64,000 bases of DNA from Ecdyonurus torrentis. Its lineage: Eukaryota > Arthropoda > Insecta > Ephemeroptera > Heptageniidae. A model generated the notes under the pieces. That model made no database searches. It was not told the DNA's origin and was given only the letters and a program-made list of their open reading frames with translations. The stretch spans positions 28,469,741-28,533,740 of the forward strand of contig OX439133.1 in NCBI GenBank assembly GCA_949318235.1, in the 5' to 3' direction. Below, in pieces: positions 54,954-64,000 of this stretch. The position numbers were made by a program, and so were the translations under genes. Within the stretch, counting starts at the first letter, position 1, and every line of letters starts with the position of its first letter.

Positions 54954-55145
54954 TTAACAACGATAGCTCTTAGTTTGCGGAAATGATAGTGTATAGATTA
55001 CAACAGGTAAGTTTAGCACACCTGTGCTGTCAGCATTCTTGAAGTGTTCAAATGCGTCCTTGAACTTTTCTCGAACAGCAAACGAACTTGACTCTAATAG
55101 TTTGTGTGCGATCTTGATTGGACTTTTTGAGACGTCCAGGTTCAT
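54954..55145 (-). pseudogene. Unrecognised 63-codon open frame
   Basis: Minus-strand MNLDVSKSPIKIAHKLLESS, then FAVREKFKDAFEHFKNADS. Codon use and GC are more gene-like than the surroundings, and the predicted chain looks soluble and helical. I do not recognise it and see no flanking exons. It may be a transposon scrap because mariner copy D begins 100 bp away. Confidence 0.25.
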
Positions 55146-55244
55146 TTTTTTGACTGTTTTAACTCTTTAGTTTTTCAAATTTTGAACATTAAATTGAACT
55201 CTATAAAATTAATTTTTAGGCGTGATATGCTTTAAATTGTTGTA

Positions 55245-55810
55245 CAGGGTGTTTATTTAAATTTTTACTTTTTCAGAAGCGTTTTTTAATATGAAGTTTA
55301 TTGACAAATTAGACTTATTATACATCAAATTAAAGCTTAAGTCTTGACATTTTTGTTTCTGTTTTTAAAAATGTGATTTGACATTTTTTCTTTTGACTAG
55401 ATGCAAAACAATACGAAGAGGGATTTTTTCGAAAAACAGACGTTAGCAAACAGCGTTTTCCTAAAAAAGTAAAAAACGACTTATTAATTATTTTTTCTTA
55501 GTTAAAAGTGATGATAAGCAAATGACATTAAGGTTTCTCCACTTGGGAACCATTTATAGCCCGGCAGTTGTCAAGTCGAAACTGCAGTTTGAGCCACACG
55601 CGTTGCGGAGCATCTAAGCCATGATGGACTCGATAGCAGCAGTAATCCTGATGGCGTCGCTTCAACTCTGGATATCTTGCACTGGAGTCCTAAACACTTT
55701 GTCTTTTTTGTCCCACAAGAAAAATCAGGTGGGGTGAGGTCTGGTGATCTCGATGCCCAAGCTGTGGGTCCATCTTAGCCAATCCAGCCTTTCTCTGCTC
55801 TTTTTTTATT
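55245..55810 (-). mobile_element. Mariner-like element, copy D (3' portion)
   Basis: Begins CAGGGTGTTTATTTAAAT after TA, then matches copy C in order. It contains minus-strand transposase pieces at about 55535-55790, such as CGQ-less remains of FLVGQK and LKLQFRLDNCRAINGS. Stops and frameshifts throughout. The other end is not found. It preserves the single TTAA site (near 55532) that is interrupted in copy C. Confidence 0.75.
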
Positions 55811-55959
55811 CCATAAACAATTATCAGTAACCCCTTTTTTTAATTTTTTTTTATTTACTATTAATATTTTACTTGTTTTGAATAAATTATTACTATAATT
55901 AAGTTGGTGCAACTTTTTTAAGAATAAAAACTATGATAAAAATTGAAATATGTTTATTG

Positions 55960-56250
55960 TTCAATCTAAAAAATGGTGCATTACTTTAGTTTTGAATCCT
56001 AATTTATTTAAGATTTACACTTTTAAGTTAATATGAGCAGCTAAAATAATGCATTTTGCAAATTATTAACAATAGTTATTTTAACTAAAATTAGCTTAAA
56101 AAATATTTTAAAAACTTCAAAAAACTTAAATTAGCTATTTTTAACAACTTGCTAAAATGCATTATTTTAGCTACTCATAATAACTTAAAAGTGTATATCT
56201 TAAATAAGTTAGGATTCGTAACTAAAGTAATGCATCATTTTTTAGAGTGT
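55960..56250. repeat. 290-bp palindromic MITE
   Basis: AAAAAATGGTGCATTACTTT at the left pairs with AAAGTAATGCATCATTTTTT at the right. AGCTAAAATAATGCATTTTG and its inverse pair further in. Arms of about 130 bp, noncoding. Confidence 0.9.
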
Positions 56251-56259
56251 TTATTTTAT

Positions 56260-57970
56260 ATTTCTATATTCTTAATGGAGTTATAAAAAAGTGTACTTAA
56301 AAAAAAAAGTGAAATATATTTATATTTTTGCTTTTTTTCTGCTTTTTCCGTGTATTTTACCGTATTACACCTCAAATTATCCAACCAAAAGCTTTATTTA
56401 CATTTTATACATATTATAATTCATTGTGATTATTATTATTACTATAAAAATTTATTTATATACTTTTGTGACATATTTACAAATCCATTAACCTCTAAAT
56501 GTTGTGCATTGTTTTTTATTTAGCACAAGTGGAGAGGTGTCTTTGAAGGTATTTTAATTCTGAATATTTATCTATAAGCCACGAATTGCCTTCTTAAATT
56601 CATATTAGTTTGAACACGCTTGTAAAAAATATAAAATACTAATTTCATTAATTAAGGAAATAATTATTATAAAAGTCGAATAAAACTGAAACTTCAGAAA
56701 TCCCTGTAACTGCAAATTACACGTTACTTAAAATTATCTGCGGTAATTTAATTTATTTCAATAACTTATTTTTAGTCAGTATCTAAAAATTTTTAGTTAC
56801 GTGAAGGTTTGATACTTTAAAATAAACTTGAAGAATACGATATTTTGTAAGTCACAGGTAAATATGCAGAATATAACATCCTGTGTGATTGTTTGATTGA
56901 AAAACATGATAACAAAACTAGACGCAACAGATAGCCAAAGGTGAGGGGAAAAATGCACATACTATCGATATAGTCAGGAAAAAAGGAACTTGCATTGATG
57001 ACTCATCTGTGTCGCCCGATCACTTTCAGATCGTTCGGAAACTTTTGGCCAGAGCTGTACATATATATAACACATCATTTTCTTCCGTTTATGTGCTTTA
57101 TATGAAAATAAATACTTTGTGGAACAAAATAAATACAAAAAAATGTTATAAAATGGACCTTAAAAAATCAGACAGAAAAAAAATCTACTATGATCAAAAC
57201 AAATAATTTATTGAAAAAAAATTGCAAATTTTTAAAAATAATCTATTGCCATTTCAATCATTTGTACGTTTGTTCACATTAAAAATAGTTGCTTCCTCGA
57301 CAATCAACTGACTAAGCAACTAAGCAAATTACGAGGAAGAGAGAAAAAAAAACTTAAGTTGTATGTATTTTCAGTAAAATAACGTTTTATTTTTGTAATT
57401 TATAGAAAATTTTGTAGATTTTAAAAACTGTGGTTTTTGAGTATTTTCTGGTGTATATAAAAGGGCGTGTTTTTATTTTGTATAATATATTAAAATATAT
57501 TCTGAATATTCTTTGTGTTAACATTTATGATACGAAAATAAAAATTATAGTTTTTTCGTATTTTGATATTATAATGACAGAATGTTTTAAAATGACACGA
57601 TAAAATTTTAAAATGAATAAATAATTCTGTAATTTAAATGTTTGTTAATTTTTGTGAAATGTTTTTTTGTTATGAAAATTTGAAATAGAAGGAACAAAAA
57701 AATAAATTATATTTCAAAAATTGACAAGATAAGTGTTATCTTTTAATTTGAAGAAAAGGGGAGCATGTGTATCACAGAAATTTGTCATTTTATCTACACT
57801 TTCAACAACTAGATATGATATAAGAGCTGTAAATTTTAACCAGGCCAAAATCTATGCATGCTTGTTTTTTTTTATAAAGCTTTCAGCCCAGGTTTTGAGA
57901 TTTTAGCTAAAAAACGAGCTATTTTGCAGTCTTGGGGTCGATTATCGAATACACGATAACTATAGTTCGT
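56260..57970. other. Intergenic, nothing recognised
   Basis: AT-rich. About 57830-57930 resembles part of 8820-8990. A small palindrome (CTTCCTCGACAATC with ATTACGAGGAAG) lies at 57291-57339. No gene seen. Confidence 0.35.
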
Positions 57971-57977
57971 GTCCTAA

Positions 57978-58822
57978 CTATAGGTCCATTTTTTCGTGCC
58001 ATAAAATGTGAAGAGTCAAATAGGCGATCTCGTGTTTACCGTGAGCAAATATGCTTGTAAAAAAATTGCTACAGGCCGCTTCGTGCGTTACTCAGGTAAG
58101 CTGCAGTTAGCCAGCACAGCCAGCCAAACACTCCGCATGATGCATCTTTACCTCAACTTCTCTAACTCTTTCTCTGCTCTCTGCCACTTTTTTTTTGTCA
58201 CCGCCAATAAAACTAATGCAAGTTTCTACTCGTTAGAAATTGCATGAAAATATTGCAAAAAAATACCATTTCTACAAAATAACTTTGATGTTAAAATTTT
58301 AAATAATAAATAAGAATAATAATAAAATAACACTAATAACATTACTGTTTTTATTTTAATCTATTTTTTAAATTAAAAAAAAATTTAATAAATACATTTA
58401 ACTTTGAATTTTTTTACAGTTCCTAAACTGTCTATATCACAATAACATAAAATTTTAATTAATTTTTCTATTATATTTTTAATAAGACAAATATTTAAAT
58501 AAATAATTGCAATATAAAATAGGATTTATTGACATGTTATCCTAATCTTTTTATTTTATGAAAATTGTATTTTTATGCAATATCTGACGATTAGGAACTT
58601 GCATTTATTATCGGTGACAAAAAAAGTGGTAGAGAGAGAGAAGTTGAGGTAAAGATGCATCATGCGGAGTGTTGGTGTTGGGCTGGCTGTGCTGACTAAC
58701 TGCAGCTTACCTGACCAACGCACGAAGCGGCCTCTAGTAATCTTTTTTACAAGCATATTTGCCCACGGTAGACACGAGATCGCCTATTTCACTCTTCACA
58801 TTTTATACCGCGCAAAATGGAC
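57978..58822. mobile_element. 845-bp fold-back element with arms of about 260 bp
   Basis: CATAAAATGTGAAGAGTCAA at the left pairs with the inverted right end near 58780-58810. The arms share AATAGGCGATCTCGTG, ACAGGCCGCTTCGTGCGTT-like, GTAAGCTGCAGTTAG and CTCCGCATGATGCATCTTTA. The centre is AT-rich. Short open frames in the arms mirror each other and are not genes. Confidence 0.9.
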
Positions 58823-59110
58823 TAACTTGTAAGTTTGTATGGTAATTTTTTATTATAAGTACACTGTACACTTACAGTACAAATCATCAGTGCCACTTTA
58901 TAATTTAATAAGTAAAAAAATTATAAAGTTGCACTATAAGTAATAAATTATTACTATTCTATAATTTTTTTTTATAAAAATATGATGTAACTAAAAATTT
59001 GGAAAAAAATAGTACTGTTATCGTGAAGTTATAGTTATAGTTATAGTATCGTTATAGTTTCAAAATATAAAAAGTATCGATATCGTTATATTGTGAGGCT
59101 AGGATATAGT
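58823..59110. other. Intergenic with GTTATA-type microrepeats
   Basis: TATAGTTATAGTTATAG-type repeats at about 59027-59115; otherwise nothing recognised. Confidence 0.45.
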
Positions 59111-59117
59111 ATCGGTA

Positions 59118-59210
59118 TAGAAATTTTGGGAATTGAACCCAAGACTGCTATTTTGTGTTGAGCCCACGATTACCTTGTGAATACCTTTGTTCTTGGAATC
59201 ACGCTATTGA
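59118..59210 (-). repeat. Probable tRNA-derived SINE fragment
   Basis: The minus strand carries a perfect B box GGTTCAATTCC (about 59133-59143), preceded at tRNA-like distance by a weak A-box candidate. It is followed downstream by the GTTATA-type repeats as a possible tail. Confidence 0.45.
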
Positions 59211-59859
59211 ATTTATGGTCACCATGATAACTGTCAAAGACCAAGCTGGTAAATAAATTTATATTGTTTTCTATCAAAACTAGCGTTTCCTGTTAAAAAT
59301 TTAATAAAATATTTTATAAACAAGAGAAACTATTATATTGAAAACTGATAAAATACAACAACAACTCAGTATCAGTTTTCTACTATTATCAAAATGAAAT
59401 ATTTCTGTATAAAAGGCAACCAAATAAATACAATTGATACTTCTAGTCGTGACAGGTAAGAGAACTACAACTATTGTTTTATACATTTTTTTAATCTCGT
59501 TCTTAATCTATTTTTTTTATATTATATAACACTATTTGCTTTTAAATAAAATTAACAAAACATACAGCTGTAATTTTTTTTTACAAATGTAAGTAAATTA
59601 AAATGAGTATTTCGTTAACTGAATCATACACTCACACACATAAATGACAATATATAAATCAAACCCCATCATTAATAGAAAATCCAACCTATGCATTGCC
59701 TTATCGGGCAGTTTATAATATTTCTAAACATAATGTTGTATTAATTTACATTATTAAATAATAAATAAATTGATACATTTTTACAGATTTTTAAGGAAAA
59801 TTTTTAATTTCAATTTTAATATTTATGTTTATACTTACAACGTTTTTAGCTATAGTGGA

Positions 59860-59965
59860 TTTTGATTCCATAAGTTAGGCAATAAGTTTTTTAATCCTTT
59901 CAGTGAATCTATTAACAATTTTTGGTGTATGGAGGATTAGTCTCTTTAATTTTGGTATTATAAAA
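59860..59965 (-). pseudogene. LINE scrap with the RFTERTK-type motif
   Basis: The minus strand reads IVNRFTERIKKLIA, a stop, then LMESKS. This is the same short region as 42985-43045 and 7478-7560. Flanks are too decayed to extend. Confidence 0.4.
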
Positions 59966-60039
59966 ATAAGTCCTTGAAAAATTATTCAGTATAATATATG
60001 TTTTGTAGTATTGAATAAAGTGTGCTAAAATTTAGATAG

Positions 60040-60600
60040 CATTATTATTATAACTAGAAACCGGATTTTCAGTTTAAAAAATGTGCATTTTTAGTACTGA
60101 ATTCAGTCCACTTTTTTTTTTGCATAATCACTAATCTGTTTGCAATAACAGCAAAATCAGTTTACTTTCAGTTCAGTTATACAAGAAAAGTGAAAGGAAA
60201 AGGATAAAATTTATATTTTTTGTTAAAAAAAAATGTGTTAAATTATTATGCGATACACTATACCAGCGAGTATCATTTAGTATTAATGAGAACTGTTTTC
60301 TTCTTCTTTATGAACTTCTTTTTAACCATTTTTTAATTTATGTTTAGTTGAATTATGTTAAATTTGAGATATGCATTGAAAATAATCATATTAATATAAA
60401 TATATATATATAATTTTTGTACGGTAAAAGTCTGTTTTCAGGTAACAAAAACTGACTTGTGAGAAAAATTAGAAAAAAACTGTCAAAAACTTAAAATAAC
60501 TTATTTAGTTTACAAAATTTAAAAACAGTTTTTCAGTCCAAATTTTCAATAACTGAAAAAATTGGAGTTTCGGTCCCTAATTATAATGTAGCTATTTTGT
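60040..60600 (-). repeat. Dispersed repeat family R1, copy 2
   Basis: Reverse complement of 15910-17270 without that copy's middle part. Landmarks are ACTGAATTCAGTCC near 60098 and TGTACGGTAAAAGTCTGTTT near 60417. Confidence 0.6.
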
Positions 60601-60750
60601 CTGTTTAAACATCACTTAAGTATACTTACATTTAAATAATTTAAACAATTTCATTAAATTTATATTTACCTGAAAGTAAATAGATATCTTTTTAATGTAA
60701 TTTAAGTCTGTTAATCTTTAAAAAATGTTACGGCCATTTAACTTACAATT

Positions 60751-60860
60751 GAATTTCTATTGGCATATGGGAAGAACGTGTATTTAGATTTACTTTTGCG
60801 TCATTTGAAATGTCTCCATCTTGTTTACATTTAATGGCCATAATAAGCTAATAGAAATTC
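60751..60860. mobile_element. 110-bp MITE, family M2, copy 2
   Basis: The ends GAATTTCTATTGGCATATGG and inverted CCATAATAAGCTAATAGAAAT pair. TTTTGCGTCATTTGAAAT inside matches 30500-30603 inverted. Confidence 0.72.
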
Positions 60861-60976
60861 CTTTTTAAGCAAAATGACTGTACTATAATTCAAAGTTATT
60901 TTGTTAAATAGAAATAAAAAGTTCAGTTTTACTTGTTCTAAAGATTTTTTTTTTTCAGTAATTTCCTGATCAACAC

Positions 60977-61024
60977 ATGATGATTAATTTGAATATTTTG
61001 GCTTTCTTTCTTATTTTGACAACG
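60977..61024 (+). CDS. Gene 3 exon 1 (signal peptide)
   Basis: 48 nt, same length and phase as gene 2 exon 1, with a strongly hydrophobic core. Donor GTAAGT at 61025. Confidence 0.82.
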
Positions 61025-61962
61025 GTAAGTTGAGTAAATTAGGATTTAACTTTAGCTATTCTGTCCTATCCTATCCTATCCTATCCTATCCTATCCTATC
61101 CTATCCTATCCTATCCTATCCTATCCTATCCTATCCTATCCTATCCTATCCTATCCTATCCTATCCTATCCTATCCTATCCTATCCTATCCTATCCTATT
61201 CAATCCTATCCTATCATATCCTATCCTATCCCATCATATCCAATACTATCTTATCCTATGCTCTCCTATTCCCATACCTTTCTTATTTAATTCTTTTATC
61301 GTAGTATCGTTTATTAACTTGAAAGCGGAGAAAATCTGATTGTATGTAAGTGATAGTATTTTTCATTGATATACTTGATAAAAAAATAATAACTGTTCAT
61401 TATGTTTTATAATATCAGTTGGTACTTTATTATAATGTAATATATTTTTGACAACCACGAAAGGTACATAATTGTATTCACAAAATTTGTCTTTTTAGTA
61501 ACAGTTATAATGGTTAAAATGCTAAACAATAGTAAATGTTACTAATATTTTAAAATGTAAGATGAATATTATATCATTCTAAAAAAATAAACGTTGTAAA
61601 ATTTGAACAAAACTTTCCAATGCTTTACGTAGTGTGGAATCAACGGTTTATTACGTATACAATCTAATAATAAAAGCGTAAATAACGTCGCAAGCGTAAG
61701 AATTACAATAAAATAAACGTTAAATTCCACCGTAACAAATCTACAGTTTATATAATCAGTCTCAACGCTTGTGACGTTACTAACGCTTTTATCGTTGAAA
61801 TTTTAAAGTTTAGTGACGTTATAACTGTTGATTTCATAGTATTTAAATTACTGTATAACTGTTTTCAATTTTTTTTTCATATATGCTTTTAGGATAAAAA
61901 ATAACTTTAGGAAAATGTAAGAGTATGTATGTATGTATGCATATTATTATGTATTATATATA

Positions 61963-62056
<94 letters not shown>

Positions 62057-62138
62057 CATATTAAACTGTATGTTAGGTAAAAAGTGAGAATTTATAATGG
62101 CATATTCAACGATATTTGTGTCTCTTTATACCAAACAG

Positions 62139-62229
<91 letters not shown>

Positions 62230-64000
62230 ATTTACAAAAAAATTAAATTCAGATTCAAATAAAGTCCCATGTGTCAGCAAGTATTCGAAAATAATATTTC
62301 CTTTTAATAAAAGATGGAAAATTTTACTACTAGTCATATAGTAGAAAAGTCTGCATTAAACAATACTTATAATTTTTAGAATTCTTATTTTAACACTTTT
62401 TGGTTATATTTATAGACATTTACAATTGGTAGAGAGATTGGTAAAATACCCCCACGTCCTGAAAAATATTTTCCTGCTGCCGTATGGAAAAATATTTGGA
62501 AAGACGTTGTTAAAGAGGACCCTGAATATGAGGAGAGACTAAAATCAAAACCAATTCCACATATTGTTGGAGGCATTGAAGTAAGAATAGAAGATTATCC
62601 TTGGCAAGCAAGCATGAGAAGAGGTAGTAGCCATATCTGTGGTGGGTCTTTAATTAGTTCTATATGGGTCCTCACAGCGGCGCATTGTGCAATTAGAACG
62701 TAAGTTTAAATATTATTTAATTAAGAAGGTGACCGAATTTAGAAGGCAATCTTTAAGAGAGGAACTATATTTTCACAAAAATTCTTAGTTCGTACATAAT
62801 TATATATTTCCAGCCAAAGACACACTATAATTTTTTAATGAAATCGAGAAAATTTAATAAATGTTTTATTGTTCGGAAAAAGTTTGAAAAATATTTTTAA
62901 TTTTTAAAAAGTTTCTAATTTGACTAAAAGTAAGCGCTTCAATATATATTTCCACATTTTCATGAAAACTAATTAAACTAGGTTAAAAATTTAATCTCAT
63001 TTTAATGTTTGACTTTAGGAAACATTTTAAAAATTTATTTTTATTATTGTTGTGATTAACAACTAGGTAGTTTACGAAAAATCAGTCGGTCATCTTCTCC
63101 TTAAACATAGTATGGTAGAAACCAATTGTAATAATATAGGTAGGATTTATCATTTAGATAACAGTGTTATCTTTACAAAAAATCTGTTACGTATTCACAA
63201 CAATAACAATTTTTCAAAAGATATGTATACAATTATTTCTCTTTTTTAATATTATTACAATACTTTTAAAAAAAAATTACTTTCCTGTATTTATGAATGC
63301 AGGTATGCAGAAGTATATACTCTGTATAGCTGTCCATGGCAAATCTCGGCAAGATTTAAATATTGAAATTAATGCACTAGTAACTGAGCTTTTCACTTTT
63401 TTTCAATTTGTAAGCCAATAGTTTTTAGAAAGTTAGACAATTTAATGGTTTTTAAGTAATTAAAAAAAATTAAATAAATTATTCAAAAGAGATAAACCTG
63501 GTCCGAGCACTTGAGGGTAAAAAACCTATTGAAAGCCTAACATAGTATTGGTGGAGAGGGGAAATCATTGTTATATATTTGATAATGTGTTACAACACAA
63601 TGGTAAGCTTCTATAATAATTATTGCCCTATCTTAAAAATTACACGTAAATTAGGTAGTTCAACTTTTTACGCCAAAATCATCATGTAAAATGTAAGTGG
63701 CGCTGCGATCTAGAAAGACGTTTAAAATTTACACCTAGATCGAAGTGTCACTTTTATATGAATTTTTATAATTTGGAATTATTGCAGTGTAAATTTAAAT
63801 AACATTATTAAGGGACTCTTTTTTTACGAGACTTTCAATCCCTGTTTATATATTAATGGTAAAAATTCACTAATTTGGAAATAAAAATTTAAGTGCTATA
63901 AAAGATACGACTTTTCTACTTGGAGTAACAAGCAGAACCAACGTTGCTGGTGGAACATTACGATCCGTAACTCAAAAAATTACCCACCGACGTTATACTT
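60977..64000 (+). CDS. Trypsin-like serine protease, gene 3 (5' part, runs off the right edge)
   Basis: Third paralogue of the cluster. Exons seen: 60977-61024, 62416-62699 and 63894-64000 (incomplete); intron phases 0 and 2 as in gene 2. Signal peptide about residues 1-16 ([16 protein letters not shown]); propeptide about 17-65, charged and proline-rich, quite unlike gene 2; mature IVGG begins at 66; catalytic His is residue 106 in LTAAHC. The catalytic Asp and Ser lie right of the window. As in gene 2, the residue before IVGG is His (PIPH), so a non-tryptic activator is implied. The first ATG (60977) is followed at once by a second (60980); either works. Protein identity to gene 2 is clear around IVGG and HICGGSLI but low in the propeptide, so gene 3 is an older duplicate. 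Confidence 0.9.
61065..61270. repeat. (CCTAT)n pentanucleotide array
   Basis: About 27 nearly perfect CCTAT units, decaying after 61198. It lies 40 bases inside intron 1 of gene 3. The open frame through it is an artefact. Confidence 0.98.
61660..61805. repeat. Palindromic repeat of about 145 bp
   Basis: ATAAAAGCGTAAATAACGTC and GCAAGCGT at the left pair with AACGCTTGTGACGTTACTAA and CGCTTTTAT at the right. Confidence 0.72.
61960..62052. repeat. (TA)n tract
   Basis: TA with a TTTATA variant, in intron 1 of gene 3. Confidence 0.97.
62146..62224. repeat. (GT)n followed by (TA)n
   Basis: A GTGTGTGT lead-in passes into about 70 bp of TA. Confidence 0.97.
62416..62699 (+). CDS. Gene 3 exon 2 (propeptide, mature N-terminus, catalytic His)
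   Basis: 284 nt. Reads [20 protein letters not shown], then a Lys/Glu-rich stretch, [42 protein letters not shown]. Acceptor TTTATAG, donor GTAAGT, ending in a split Thr codon. Confidence 0.95.
62700..63893 (+). other. Gene 3 intron 2
   Basis: AT-rich; a small hairpin lies at about 63690-63760 (AAGTGGCGCTGCGATCTAG with its imperfect inverse). No other structure or exon seen. Confidence 0.5.
63894..64000 (+). CDS. Gene 3 exon 3, start (incomplete)
   Basis: After an AG at 63892-63893 the frame completes the split Thr codon and reads [13 protein letters not shown], then [17 protein letters not shown] to the window edge. This fits the strand before the catalytic Asp in S1 proteases. The acceptor has a poor pyrimidine tract, so the exact start is less sure than the frame. 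Confidence 0.78.

Noticed and set aside
58008..58756. Two similar open frames on opposite strands (79 and 66 codons)
   Set aside because: They are the two mirror-image arms of one fold-back element.

Overview
This is AT-rich animal DNA, most likely from an arthropod (insect or chelicerate); the sequence does not fix the species. The evidence is intron-containing trypsin-like protease genes with GT-AG splice sites, arthropod-style mariner, LINE, Penelope-like and tRNA-SINE remnants, and very long (TA)n, (GATA)n, (TGAA)n and (ATGT)n arrays. Bacterial features are absent, and almost every long open frame is a simple repeat read as protein.

The only host genes I can support are three head-to-tail trypsin-like (S1 family) serine protease genes, all on the + strand. 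Gene 1 has its last four exons here (1057-14617) and enters from upstream. Gene 2 is complete: six exons, 35671-50931, 305 aa. Gene 3 begins at 60977 and runs off the right edge in its third exon. Exon lengths of 158, 99, 143 and 159 nt and the intron phases are identical in genes 1 and 2, and several intron segments still align, so these two are recent tandem duplicates. The encoded enzymes are secreted zymogens with a complete His-Asp-Ser triad and a trypsin-type Asp in the specificity pocket. Unusually, His rather than Arg or Lys precedes the IVGG mature N-terminus in genes 2 and 3.

Most of the rest is transposon debris dominated by inverted-repeat (fold-back) elements, many bounded by (TA)n tracts. 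1458-7305 is a chain of five different inverted-repeat elements separated by (TA)n. 31449-35311 is a second chain (fold-back, fragment, mariner fold-back, tRNA-SINE, (ATGT)n). The last intron of gene 2 holds a LINE tail and a mariner copy (45443-49678) split by a 3.3 kb TTAA-flanked fold-back, which contains a hAT-like element with a perfect 8-bp target duplication (46312-47762), which itself contains a hairpin. The gene 1-gene 2 interval (14.6-35.7 kb) holds a minus-strand LINE split by a 1.7 kb fold-back, a Penelope-like remnant, SINEs and a (CT)/(GA)-armed fold-back. That last family has two more copies at 49.7 and 52.3 kb.

All calls come from reading the sequence alone. Fold-back boundaries are by eye and usually good to within tens of bases.
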